Source of the DNA: a virus
Virus record (IMG/VR): IMGVR_UViG_3300045973_000529
Span: 124,001 to 188,000 of that record
Direction: 5' to 3' (one strand)
Length of the DNA stretch: 64,000 nucleotides
In this document: one piece after another, positions 43,429-51,433 of the stretch
Layout of the letters: each line of letters starts with the position of its first letter
Numbering within the stretch: position 1 is the first letter of the stretch
Position numbers and translations under genes: made by a program
The notes under the pieces: model-generated
The model's input: the letters and a program-made list of their open reading frames with translations, nothing else
What the model was told of the DNA's origin: nothing
Databases searched by the model: none

Positions 43429-45515
43429 AGCAGCTCCAGAAGGTCAGCGGTATCTTGCTTGCGGTACTTGGCGAGCAGCTCTTCTTCGAGCTCTGTTCTA
43501 ACCAGCTCGACTTGCACGTTCTTCACAGCGCTCTGGATAGAGTCGGCGCCGATCACGTTCTTCAGTGCGTTCAGCGGAACCACCCAGCCGTCGTCATCAC
43601 CATCGACGCCGTGTAGACCTTCATCCACGTCAGCGAAGGCGTAGTCGTTCTCGGTCAGGCCAGCGTATTGCAGCTTCAGCACGAGATCGACCAGGAAGTC
43701 CTTGAAGGTCTCGAGCGTTTCATCATGCACGATCACATACACGGTGGCCGAGTACTTCTTCCAGCCTTCGGGGCTGTCGATCGAGATCAGCCCGGCCTTC
43801 AGGTTCTTAGTGTCTTCGGGATTGGCACGAACGGCGCGGCCGATCGCTTGCTGGGTGCCGATAACATCGGTGTTGCGCGAGAAGATCACGCAGTTGAAGG
43901 GGTTGATGTCAATGCCTTCCTTCACAACGCTGAACTGGCAGAGCACCGAGTCAGAAGAGAGCTTCACTTGCTCGTAGATCTTCTTGCGATCGCGTGAAGG
44001 CACACCAGCGTGAACAGTTTCCAGCAGTCCGCTGAACTCCGCACGAACGGCCGGGTTGGTGGTGATTTCCTTGCAGATCGGCACGGCCTTGCTAAAGGTG
44101 ACCGCGTTGCAGAAGCCGGTCTTCATCATGTCGGTGTGCGCTGCGATGGTACCAGCCGCTTCCACGACGGCTGTGCGCAGGTCAAAGTTTTCACGCTTTG
44201 CGGCCTTCTTCATTGCCGTGTCAAGCCCCTTGAGCTTTGCACCGTCGTGAAGGACCAGGGTCTTGATAATGATCTTCGGGACCAAGATGCCGGTCTTGCG
44301 CAGATCGGAGTACTTGATCTCGCAAAGGAGCGGGCCGTACAGCGTCTCGTCAGTGCCAGACACCAGGCGACCGCGCTTGATGCTGGCCGAAAAGAAGAGA
44401 TTGCGAGCGCTCGGAATCGAGAGCATGTGATCGCGCCGATCGGTCGTCTGCTGCACAGTGTGGTGGAACTCGTCCCAGCAGACCAAATCAGCCTCGATGT
44501 CCTTGGTATCCAGCCCGTCGAAGAGCTTGCCTTCAGATGCGTACGTCACAAACACGAGAGTCTTCTGGGTCATCCACGACACCAGATCGTTCGGCGATGT
44601 GGTCTGCCGGATGTCGGCCCAGTTGTCAGCACTTTCGTCGCCAGTCCTGAAGTGCACGACTGACACGCCATGCACGTGGAACGCGCCGTATTTCTGGAAG
44701 TACTCATGATGTTGACGCAGCAGATCGATGGTGGGAGCGACCACGACTTGCAGCGTGAAGCCGCTTGCGAACCCGTCCATCACGTTCTGATAGATCACAC
44801 GGGTCTTGCCGCCACCAGTGGCGCAGATCACGCGACCGTTGCCACCGTTCTCCATGATGGGTTGGGTTGCAGCGCGCATCACTTGCTGATGTTCCCACAT
44901 TTCAGGAGGATCGACGAAATCGGTGGGTGCCACAGTCGAGAGGTTCACCGTGAGGTTCAGCTCGCGCCAGAAACTCGGGTCGCGATCAATGAAGCTCTCT
45001 TGTTCTTCCTTGCCGATGACTCGCATCCGAGCTGCCAGTGAAGCTGCCATCGGCGCGAAGATGCCATGTTCACCAGTGTTCGAGAGATTCGTGAACCAGA
45101 TGCGACGATTCTTCGAGATATCGAGCTCGTCGCATTGGTCAATGAAGGTGTAAAACGAATCGCGCTTGAATTTGTCGGTCGGGTTCGAGCGATACTTCAC
45201 CTGCAGCAGACATGGTTCGCCGTTGAAGTTTTCATGGGCAAAGTCGTAGCCGGCCTGATACTTGTTCCGGCTCGTGTCGCTGATGTGCTTGACACCAAGA
45301 TGAGGATTCGCGTCGGTGCCGTACCGCGCGAAGAAGAATTCGGTGAACACTTCGTAGGCAGCTCCCACGAAGTCGTTGTACTCCTCGGATCCGGGCTTGC
45401 CGAGCTTCTTGCCGAATTCAGCGATCCGCTTGATCATCATGTCGAAAGACGTGATGTCGGAGAAGACGCCAGACTCGCCGATCGTCTTCGTTTGGAGGTG
45501 GTTTAGCTTGTTCAT
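43425..45515 (-). CDS. Nuclease-helicase fusion, restriction-enzyme type
   Basis: A 696-aa protein. The N-terminal ~190 residues form a PD-(D/E)XK nuclease-like domain: AYEVFTEFFF (Glu), GYDFAHENF (Asp91) and LLQVKYRS (QxK, 105-107). An SF2 helicase follows: WEHQQ, ATGGGKT (232-238), VVAPTIDLLRQ, WDEFHH (~347-352), FFSASIKRG, VKEGIDI and QQAIGRAVR. This is the arrangement of type I/III-like or Mrr-linked restriction motors; UvsW lacks the nuclease. Start MNKLNHLQ chosen because TATAAT lies seven bases upstream. With the methylase-like genes it forms a modification-dependent or restriction cassette. Confidence 0.82.
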   Translation of the reverse strand: MNKLNHLQTKTIGESGVFSDITSFDMMIKRIAEFGKKLGKPGSEEYNDFVGAAYEVFTEFFFARYGTDANPHLGVKHISDTSRNKYQAGYDFAHENFNGEPCLLQVKYRSNPTDKFKRDSFYTFIDQCDELDISKNRRIWFTNLSNTGEHGIFAPMAASLAARMRVIGKEEQESFIDRDPSFWRELNLTVNLSTVAPTDFVDPPEMWEHQQVMRAATQPIMENGGNGRVICATGGGKTRVIYQNVMDGFASGFTLQVVVAPTIDLLRQHHEYFQKYGAFHVHGVSVVHFRTGDESADNWADIRQTTSPNDLVSWMTQKTLVFVTYASEGKLFDGLDTKDIEADLVCWDEFHHTVQQTTDRRDHMLSIPSARNLFFSASIKRGRLVSGTDETLYGPLLCEIKYSDLRKTGILVPKIIIKTLVLHDGAKLKGLDTAMKKAAKRENFDLRTAVVEAAGTIAAHTDMMKTGFCNAVTFSKAVPICKEITTNPAVRAEFSGLLETVHAGVPSRDRKKIYEQVKLSSDSVLCQFSVVKEGIDINPFNCVIFSRNTDVIGTQQAIGRAVRANPEDTKNLKAGLISIDSPEGWKKYSATVYVIVHDETLETFKDFLVDLVLKLQYAGLTENDYAFADVDEGLHGVDGDDDGWVVPLNALKNVIGADSIQSAVKNVQVELVRTELEEELLAKYRKQDTADLLELL

Positions 45516-45522
45516 GGATGGC

Positions 45523-45565
45523 ATTATACTGCCATCCCGGAAGAAGTACACCACTAAATTGTAAC
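45523..45565 (-). promoter_or_regulatory. Three-box promoter P3 of the nuclease-helicase gene
   Basis: GTTACA-N8-GTGTAC-N17-TATAAT on the minus strand. The -10 box is seven bases from the ATG, so the mRNA would start at or beside it. Confidence 0.75.
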
Positions 45566-45582
45566 GGTCAGTGACCGTTACA
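45560..45582. promoter_or_regulatory. 23-bp perfect palindrome
   Basis: TGTAACGGTCA-n-TGACCGTTACA, with 11-bp arms. It lies just upstream of the P3 -35 box and includes its GTTACA element. It could be an operator for the restriction-like gene, or the terminator of the late gene ending at 45585, though no T run follows. Confidence 0.7.
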
Positions 45583-45584
45583 CA

Positions 45585-45965
45585 TCACTCGTAGTCAGGT
45601 GCAAAGCCTTCGATCGTGGCAACGCCGTCCTTGAAGTCGCCGGTCCATTCGAACGAACCCTTCTCGTTCTGTGGGCAGAACATGTCGAACTTCATCAGGA
45701 GCTTCGCGAGACCCTTGTCGTACTCGGCCTGCGTCATCGGCAGCATGATCTTGTTGGCCTTGAACGTCGCCTTTGGATTGACGTCCTTCAGGACCCAAGC
45801 CTTGGTGTCCTTGCTCAGCGCTTCGGCCAGAGTTTCCTCTTGAACCTGACCAAGGCCAGCAACCTCTTGGGTCTTGGCGACGATGTAGTCGTGGATGGAG
45901 ACCTGAGCTTGCTCAGTGCGGTCATTGATGAGGTCTTGAATGACCTGCTTGAGAAGATCTGACAT
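45585..45965 (-). CDS. Late protein, possible prohead-core type
   Basis: A 126-aa protein. MSDLLKQVIQDLINDRTEQA then helical SIHDYIVAKTQEV at the N-terminus recalls small T4-like prohead-core proteins. The C-terminal half is mixed alpha/beta (MLPMTQAEYDKGLAKLLMKF). It has its own late promoter at 45993 and a ggag site. Assignment to the head core is tentative. Confidence 0.7.
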   Translation of the reverse strand: MSDLLKQVIQDLINDRTEQAQVSIHDYIVAKTQEVAGLGQVQEETLAEALSKDTKAWVLKDVNPKATFKANKIMLPMTQAEYDKGLAKLLMKFDMFCPQNEKGSFEWTGDFKDGVATIEGFAPDYE

Positions 45966-45992
45966 GGGAACTCCGTTGTAGAGATGGTAGCG

Positions 45993-45998
45993 TATTTA
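45993..45998 (-). promoter_or_regulatory. Late promoter TAAATA (minus strand)
   Basis: ggcgTAAATAcgc on the minus strand, 27 bases before the 45965 start. It overlaps the stop codon of the ART-like gene. Confidence 0.72.
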
Positions 45999-46922
45999 CG
46001 CCTTCTTGGTGGCGAACAGTTTGATATGCTTGGGCAGGATCGTGCCGCGATATGCAACGGATCCGAGCTCCTTGACACCCAGCTTCACTTGATTGTGCAT
46101 GCGCTTCGGATCAACTTCACGGCGTGGATGGAACGCATCGTCTGGCGAGTACTTGCCAGGATCCGGCACCGTGATCTCGAGTACCACATACTTGTCGTCG
46201 CCGTCCTTCACCGCTTGGCGCTTGCCGTAGAACTCAGCCGTCTTCGGGTTCATACCGAGGTAGACGTTGTGTTCCGAGTATCCTTTGATCAGGTCATTGT
46301 AGACTTCGCCAGTGTGACCTGGCTGCAGCCCCTTCTTCTGGATGCTCTCCCAACGCGACCATGACGTGCCGTGGTACAGGACCTGTGGCTTGTTCTTCAT
46401 GATCTTCGTGACGTTGTCCTCCATTGCGAGGACCTCGCCAACCGTCTTGCCGTTCATGCCTGGTTGGATACCCTTGATCACGAAGTCGTCAGTGACTTTG
46501 TACCGCTTGAGGTTCTTCAACGCGTCCTTGAAGGTCTTGATGTCGTTGATGGTCCGCATCCGCGACTTACCGCCAGCATCTTCTTTGGCGATCGTGATCG
46601 TCTTGTCAGCGAACACGATCTTGCCACCAAGATGGTTCCAAAGATCAGTCTCGCCAGGTCTTTCGAGCTTCACGTCTTGGACCTTCTTCTTGCGAGCGAC
46701 CACCGCCTTCCATTCGCCAGAAGCAACGATGCCAGAGTAGACCTCGTTCACGGTGCTTGCAAGGATCAACTGTCCACCGTGGTACAGGAAGTACATGCCT
46801 TCAGCTGGATCGATCCAGCCCGACAACTTCACAGCACCCCAGTACGGGAACTCCTTTTCGACGTTCTCGTGTCGCCAGTCGCGAACTGACTTGGCTTCCA
46901 GCAGAAGTTCAGCTACTTTCAT
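45996..46922 (-). CDS. ADP-ribosyltransferase-like late protein with capsid-targeting N-terminus
   Basis: A 308-aa protein. The N-terminus MKVAELLLE/A fits a T4 capsid-targeting signal ((L/I)xE cut). The C-terminal half looks like an ART/KptA-type fold: LYHGTSWSRWESIQKKGLQP (residues ~182-201), VYLGMNPKTAEFYG (220-233), YVVLEITVP (245-253) and YRGTILPKHIKLF. T4 Alt is a packaged ADP-ribosyltransferase with such a signal, so this may be an Alt analogue that acts on entry. The exact catalytic triad is not certain. Coupled to the Nudix gene (ATGA). Confidence 0.72.
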   Translation of the reverse strand: MKVAELLLEAKSVRDWRHENVEKEFPYWGAVKLSGWIDPAEGMYFLYHGGQLILASTVNEVYSGIVASGEWKAVVARKKKVQDVKLERPGETDLWNHLGGKIVFADKTITIAKEDAGGKSRMRTINDIKTFKDALKNLKRYKVTDDFVIKGIQPGMNGKTVGEVLAMEDNVTKIMKNKPQVLYHGTSWSRWESIQKKGLQPGHTGEVYNDLIKGYSEHNVYLGMNPKTAEFYGKRQAVKDGDDKYVVLEITVPDPGKYSPDDAFHPRREVDPKRMHNQVKLGVKELGSVAYRGTILPKHIKLFATKKA

Positions 46923-47386
46923 ACGGCCTCAATCTTGGATACGCTATCAGGGTCATTGAGAATGCCCTGCATACCGAAGTGCAATGGAGATGGTAGCTCA
47001 TCAAACGAGCACCAGCGATAAGTGGATGTTTCCCAGTTCAGGGTTGGGTTGAACTCGGTGTCCACTACTGCTAGGAAGTTGTGGTACTTGAAGCTGCCTT
47101 TCTTGAAGACGAAGAGCGGTACAAGCTCAAGCTGTCCGTCATAGCCCGCCTCTTCGCGAACCTCGCGTTCAGCTGCCGCCTTCGGTGCTTCTCGACCGTC
47201 AATCGCACCACCCCAAGTCCCCCAAGTCCCTGGTTCTTCCACGTCCTTGGATCGCTTTGGCATGCAGATACGCTTGGTGTCCCTAGCAATGATGACACAT
47301 CCAGCCCCGGCTTTACCCCAAAACCCAGTGCGTTCTAGGGTTTTCGCGTGTTGTTCATTGCTCTCAAAGAGCTCTGCCACCAGCAT
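46919..47386 (-). CDS. Nudix hydrolase with capsid-targeting-like N-terminus
   Basis: A 155-aa protein. Nudix box G60-x5-E66-x7-R74-E-V-x-E-E-x-G81 is complete, so the pyrophosphatase should be active. Possible substrates include ADP-ribose, NAD-type molecules or capped RNA 5' ends. The N-terminus MLVAELFE/S resembles the (L/I)xE capsid-targeting signal of its neighbour. Overlaps the upstream stop (TAATG). Confidence 0.87.
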   Translation of the reverse strand: MLVAELFESNEQHAKTLERTGFWGKAGAGCVIIARDTKRICMPKRSKDVEEPGTWGTWGGAIDGREAPKAAAEREVREEAGYDGQLELVPLFVFKKGSFKYHNFLAVVDTEFNPTLNWETSTYRWCSFDELPSPLHFGMQGILNDPDSVSKIEAV

Positions 47387-47883
47387 TACTTCACCTTCGT
47401 GAGAGTGGCCTCGAACTGGCTGGCCTTCTCGACCGCGTACATGAAGTTGTTCCCGTCATTGGACCGCACCAGATAGTCACCGTCCTCCAGCCGTGCACCA
47501 CCCTGCTTCGCGTCGAAGAGCACCTTCACCGGATCACCCGTGTATTGGAACGCCTCAACCCGTGCTGGATCGATGTAGGTCGTGAAGCCTTCAGCGTCTG
47601 GCGACTGACCAGCACGTACCGGCTCCAGCGTCTGCTTGAGATCATCGGCGGTGAACTTGCCGAACGGCACACGCTTGGCACCCTCGATCGAGAAGGCTTC
47701 GTATTGCGTCGGTGACGTGTTCTTGACCGGACGCACAAGGTACTTCACAGATGAGATGTACTTGGCAGCGGTGTCAGAGTTCTCCGACCACAGGTCCTCA
47801 GCCTTCTTGGTTTCGAGCGCGTCCTCAACAAGGGCGTTCAGTCGGTGTTGGCCGTCGATGAACTTCAGTTCGTGCAGTTTCAT
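47386..47883 (-). CDS. Unrecognised late protein, first gene of the ART/Nudix operon
   Basis: A 165-aa protein. MKLHELKFIDGQHRLNALVEDAL, then beta-rich sequence (VLFDAKQGGARLEDGDYLVRSNDGNNFMYAVEK). It begins like its operon partners (MK.xEL) but lacks a clear LxE site. It follows a late promoter and a small 5' hairpin. Confidence 0.72.
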   Translation of the reverse strand: MKLHELKFIDGQHRLNALVEDALETKKAEDLWSENSDTAAKYISSVKYLVRPVKNTSPTQYEAFSIEGAKRVPFGKFTADDLKQTLEPVRAGQSPDAEGFTTYIDPARVEAFQYTGDPVKVLFDAKQGGARLEDGDYLVRSNDGNNFMYAVEKASQFEATLTKVK

Positions 47884-47906
47884 AGTAGTCCGGGGTTGTT
47901 CACCCC

Positions 47907-47912
47907 TATTTA
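47907..47912 (-). promoter_or_regulatory. Late promoter TAAATA (minus strand)
   Basis: ttcTAAATAggg on the minus strand, 23 bases before ATG 47883. The transcript would begin near GGGGT-GAACA-ACCCC, a small hairpin next to the start. Confidence 0.7.
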
Positions 47913-49649
47913 GAACTCTACAATCGTGCTGAAGCCGTGCGCCTTCTGAATGATCATCGTTCGATCCAGCCGGCCCTGGACGTTCGGATGGTGACTGATC
48001 ACGTAGATGCCAAGCCCCTCGTCGCGCGCCTTCTCCTTCAGGATCCGAATGATGCTGTCGATACCAGAGCCGTCGAGCTGACCATCGAGCTCGTCGATCA
48101 GGAGCAGGTTCGACTTTGCGTGCAAGTGGTGCAGCACGTCCCGGAACGCCAGGGCCAGGGCCGTGTTCACTCGCTTCTTTTCACCTGCCGACAAGTTCCC
48201 GAAGTCCAACTCTCGACCAAACTCAGACACCGTGCAGCTCATGTCGGCGTCGAACCGGACGATGTGCGGCAGTCCGAGGTGTTGAGTGTAGTCGTTGATC
48301 CGTTCGTTCAGGAACGGAATCGTTCGGTTGATGATGCGACGACGGAGGAACGAGTCCTTGTTTACGAGCAGCTTCAGCAAGAATGCTTGGTGCTCTTGAC
48401 GGCGGCGAAGTTCATCCACCTTGTCGGTCTCGACTTCAGGGGCAGGATCGGTGTACAGGCGCTCCAAGGCTTCGACGTGCGGATTCACCGCATGCTGCAG
48501 CTCATTGATCTTGGACCGCAGCACTGTGGCGTTCTCACGGGCCGAGAGCAGCTCGTTCAGATTGGTGTGCTGAATCTGGCTGATCACTTCCTTAAGGCGA
48601 GTGCTCTGAGCCTTCGACTTCTCAGCCAACTCTGCCACGGTGCCTTCAACCTCGATGAGCTTGGTGCCCTTGTCCTCGAGCTTGGCTTCAATCTCAGCCA
48701 GCTTGGCTGGTGCATCAGCGAACGCTTGAGTGCAGTACGGGCACTTGGCATCAGCCAGATGGGTCTGTTCAGCGAGCAGCTTCTCCACGTCACGTGCAAG
48801 GATCTGATGGTCCTTGCGTGCTGGTGCCAGCTTAGCCGCTAGGTACGCGCCCTCTTGAGTCAACTCCGCCTTCTCAGCGTGCAGTGCCTGCTCGAGCTCG
48901 AAGTCCACTGAGCCGATGACGGACAGGGTTCCTTCGATGTCAGCGATTTCACGCTCACGATCCGCCTCCCACCGCTGACAACGCTTTTCAGCATCGACCA
49001 CGTGCTTTTCGTACAGATCCTTCGCAACTTCTTGCTGCTTCACCACAGCTTCTTGGACCTTCAAGTCCGACTCAGTCTGCTTGATCAGCTCGCGGAGCTT
49101 CGCCGCCTTCTCAGAGAGGAGCGTGATGTTGAACAGCTCCTCAATCTGGGCACGTTGCTGAGCAATGGGCAGCTGCAAGAACGCAGTCGCATTGCCCGAG
49201 AAGATGATGGTCTTGGTGAACAGCTCGTAGCTCACGCCGATGATGTCCTCGATCATCGCATCGCACTCAGTCACACCCTTACCAGGGGTGATGTCATCGC
49301 CGTTCTTGGTGATGCTGATCGTGTATTGCTCGCCACGAGTCCGCCAGATCACGTACTCGTCGCCACCACGCTCGAACGAGAGGCGAACCTCCATGAGGGT
49401 GTTCTTCGTAGCGTTCGTGCTGTTGATGAGACGCTGCAGACTGATGTTGTCGAACGGCTTGTTGTACAGCGCATAGCACAATGCATTGATGATGGTCGTC
49501 TTCCCTGAACCATTCGAGCCGCCCTGATCGAGGTTCTGCCCCTCAATCGAGACGGTGCCCGGCTCCGACAGATCCACGATCGTCTCGACATTTCCGAACG
49601 ACAGGAAGTTCCGGAGCATCAGCTCCCGAAAGTACAGGGTTGAGCTCAT
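47910..49649 (-). CDS. Recombination nuclease ATPase subunit, gp46/SbcC type
   Basis: A 579-aa SMC-like ATPase. Walker A GGSNGSGKTT (residues ~43-52), FSGNATAFLQLP, long coiled coils broken by a zinc hook CPYC, then ABC signature NLSAGEKKRVN and Walker B NLLLIDELDGQLDG. It forms a Mre11-Rad50-like complex with the gp47-type nuclease to resect DNA ends for recombination-dependent replication. Confidence 0.94.
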   Translation of the reverse strand: MSSTLYFRELMLRNFLSFGNVETIVDLSEPGTVSIEGQNLDQGGSNGSGKTTIINALCYALYNKPFDNISLQRLINSTNATKNTLMEVRLSFERGGDEYVIWRTRGEQYTISITKNGDDITPGKGVTECDAMIEDIIGVSYELFTKTIIFSGNATAFLQLPIAQQRAQIEELFNITLLSEKAAKLRELIKQTESDLKVQEAVVKQQEVAKDLYEKHVVDAEKRCQRWEADREREIADIEGTLSVIGSVDFELEQALHAEKAELTQEGAYLAAKLAPARKDHQILARDVEKLLAEQTHLADAKCPYCTQAFADAPAKLAEIEAKLEDKGTKLIEVEGTVAELAEKSKAQSTRLKEVISQIQHTNLNELLSARENATVLRSKINELQHAVNPHVEALERLYTDPAPEVETDKVDELRRRQEHQAFLLKLLVNKDSFLRRRIINRTIPFLNERINDYTQHLGLPHIVRFDADMSCTVSEFGRELDFGNLSAGEKKRVNTALALAFRDVLHHLHAKSNLLLIDELDGQLDGSGIDSIIRILKEKARDEGLGIYVISHHPNVQGRLDRTMIIQKAHGFSTIVEF

Positions 49650-49876
49650 GGTGTGATCGTCGCGATGGTGATGGCAATGTCCTTGTTCAGGACCATGACC
49701 TTGTTAGTGGGGAAAGTGTCACCGATGACTTTGGCAACGGCTTCAGCGTACTGTACGCGTTGCGCGCCGTTCATGCTCGACACATCAATGCGAGCGATGA
49801 TCACGTCATCAGGGCCGATGGTGACCTTCTTCAGGTCTTCAATGTCGTAGGTGACGTCGCGAGAAACGAGCTTCAT
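49646..49876 (-). CDS. Small gene between gp46 and gp47, first
   Basis: A 76-aa alpha/beta protein (MKLVSRDVTYDIEDLKKVTIG). ATGA overlaps on both sides. T4 also has small genes (46.1, 46.2) between 46 and 47, so the layout is conserved even though the sequence is not recognised. Confidence 0.75.
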   Translation of the reverse strand: MKLVSRDVTYDIEDLKKVTIGPDDVIIARIDVSSMNGAQRVQYAEAVAKVIGDTFPTNKVMVLNKDIAITIATITP

Positions 49877-50220
49877 GCTGCACCTTCGAAGAACTTCACC
49901 GCTTCGTCAAGCTCAACCATCTCGAGTGTGATGCCAGAGTCAGGAGCCTTCGCGATGTCCTCTTGGAACGAAGCGTAGACGCAGTGCATCATCGAACTGA
50001 TGTGTTCGTTGTTCTTGTGTAGCACGTACACCGAGCCGCTGCTCTGCGGCAGCGTGATGAGGTCACCTTCGATCGAGACGCTTTCAACGCCCGATGAGAG
50101 CTTCCACGAGTTGCCTTGCGTGAAGCCGCCATACCAGCTAGCGAGGACCTTGTAGATTGTGCCGTGCTTTGGTGAGACGAGCTTCACCAGCTTCCAGGAG
50201 TCAGGGGTGTATTCACTCAT
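49873..50220 (-). CDS. Small gene between gp46 and gp47, second
   Basis: A 115-aa protein starting at MSEYTPDSWKLV; AAGGA lies six bases before this ATG, which makes it better than the ATG two codons upstream. Beta-rich first part, helical acidic C-terminus. Unknown role, probably linked to the gp46/47 complex by position. Confidence 0.72.
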   Translation of the reverse strand: MSEYTPDSWKLVKLVSPKHGTIYKVLASWYGGFTQGNSWKLSSGVESVSIEGDLITLPQSSGSVYVLHKNNEHISSMMHCVYASFQEDIAKAPDSGITLEMVELDEAVKFFEGAA

Positions 50221-50222
50221 GT

Positions 50223-51281
50223 TCATTCCTTCAGTTCTTCGTAGAGTTCAACCAGCACGTTCGGATCGATCGTGGCTGTGGGGGTAACACCTTCATGGAT
50301 CAGCTTCCGAACCGTGTTGTCAAGTGACGACAGGTCCAGCTCAAGCTCATCGTCCATACCAGCCGCGATAGCATCCTTCTTCGACTGAGCGTCCTCTTCG
50401 ACCGAGAACTCACGCAGGTTGTAGGCAGCCATCATCTCTTCGCGTAGTGCCTGAACCTCTGAGTACCCCACATCGACATCAAGCACGCAGCGAACTCGGC
50501 CACGATCAACGAAGGTCGCTTCACCAGCGAGGACTCGTGACAGTCGTGTCTTGTAGAACAGTGGCGCGTTCTCGTAGTCGTAGAACTCCAGCTCCTCAGT
50601 GTCAGCCTGTAGGATTGCACAGCCACGCTGGGTGTCATCAGCATCGCCGTACGATGTCGGAAACGTGTTCCCGATGTACACCACGTTCTTGTTCGTCTGA
50701 CGCTTGTGGAAGTGCCCAGACAGCAGGTACTTCGGACCAGAGAAGGCGCTGGCATCTGGGCCATGCTCAAGCATTCGGTCAGCGCCAGTGACGACGAAGT
50801 CACGGAACTCGAAGTGACCAAGCACGTACTTGTGCTTGTTGATGTCAGCCACGAGAGTCGGGTACTCGTCCTTGAACAGGAATGGCGTAGCAAACAGCTC
50901 AGGTGTCAGCTGCATTGGTTCACTGATGACCACGAAGTTCTCCAGATCGGTGAACTGGTTCGTGGAGTACACAGCCCGATTCGATCGGTGGTACAGATCG
51001 TGATTGCCAACGAGGAAGTAGATTGGCAGTCCGAGAGCGTTCAAACGGCGAGCACCCTCTTGTGAGTACTGCAACGTGCGTACGTTGATCGCATTCCTGT
51101 TCTCGAACCAGTCGCCGAGGAACGCGATGTGCGTCGCCTTCTCTTCCTTCACCACGGCGCAGAACCAGTCGATGTAATCAAGGCAGTCCTGGAGATGCTG
51201 ATCTGAATTTGAGCGTGCACCCCAGTGAATGTCCGTGAACATCGCGAGCCGCATGGGGTCTTTGCGAGACGATAGGGTCAT
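50223..51281 (-). CDS. Recombination nuclease subunit, gp47/SbcD (Mre11) type
   Basis: A 352-aa calcineurin-like phosphoesterase with FTDIHWG (DxH), LGDWFENRN, VGNHDLYHR and SGHFHKRQ, the four metal-binding motifs of SbcD/Mre11. Start MTLSSRKD chosen for its aaaggaaacca site over the ATG 18 bases upstream. Acts with the gp46 homologue. Confidence 0.92.
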   Translation of the reverse strand: MTLSSRKDPMRLAMFTDIHWGARSNSDQHLQDCLDYIDWFCAVVKEEKATHIAFLGDWFENRNAINVRTLQYSQEGARRLNALGLPIYFLVGNHDLYHRSNRAVYSTNQFTDLENFVVISEPMQLTPELFATPFLFKDEYPTLVADINKHKYVLGHFEFRDFVVTGADRMLEHGPDASAFSGPKYLLSGHFHKRQTNKNVVYIGNTFPTSYGDADDTQRGCAILQADTEELEFYDYENAPLFYKTRLSRVLAGEATFVDRGRVRCVLDVDVGYSEVQALREEMMAAYNLREFSVEEDAQSKKDAIAAGMDDELELDLSSLDNTVRKLIHEGVTPTATIDPNVLVELYEELKE

Positions 51282-51308
51282 TGGTTTCCTTTGCAGCATA
51301 CCGTAGAC

Positions 51309-51328
51309 TGTAACATTTGGCTGTTACA
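51309..51328. promoter_or_regulatory. Inverted repeat TGTAACA-N6-TGTTACA
   Basis: Seven-base perfect arms, 28 bases upstream of the gp47 start. The half-site matches the GTTACA element found in the early promoters, so it may be an operator or tandem promoter element for the gp47 operon. Confidence 0.55.
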
Positions 51329-51433
51329 ATTTACACGAGCATGGTGATCGGGATATCGTCAACCCCGGCTATGTAGCCTAGGTAACATAGAGGATGGGTG
51401 CGGTTTATGTACAGCACTGTACTGACGGACACC

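Noticed and set aside
43425-45515. Helicase considered as T4 UvsW
   Set aside because: UvsW has no PD-(D/E)XK nuclease domain. The neighbouring methylase-like genes point to a restriction-type motor.
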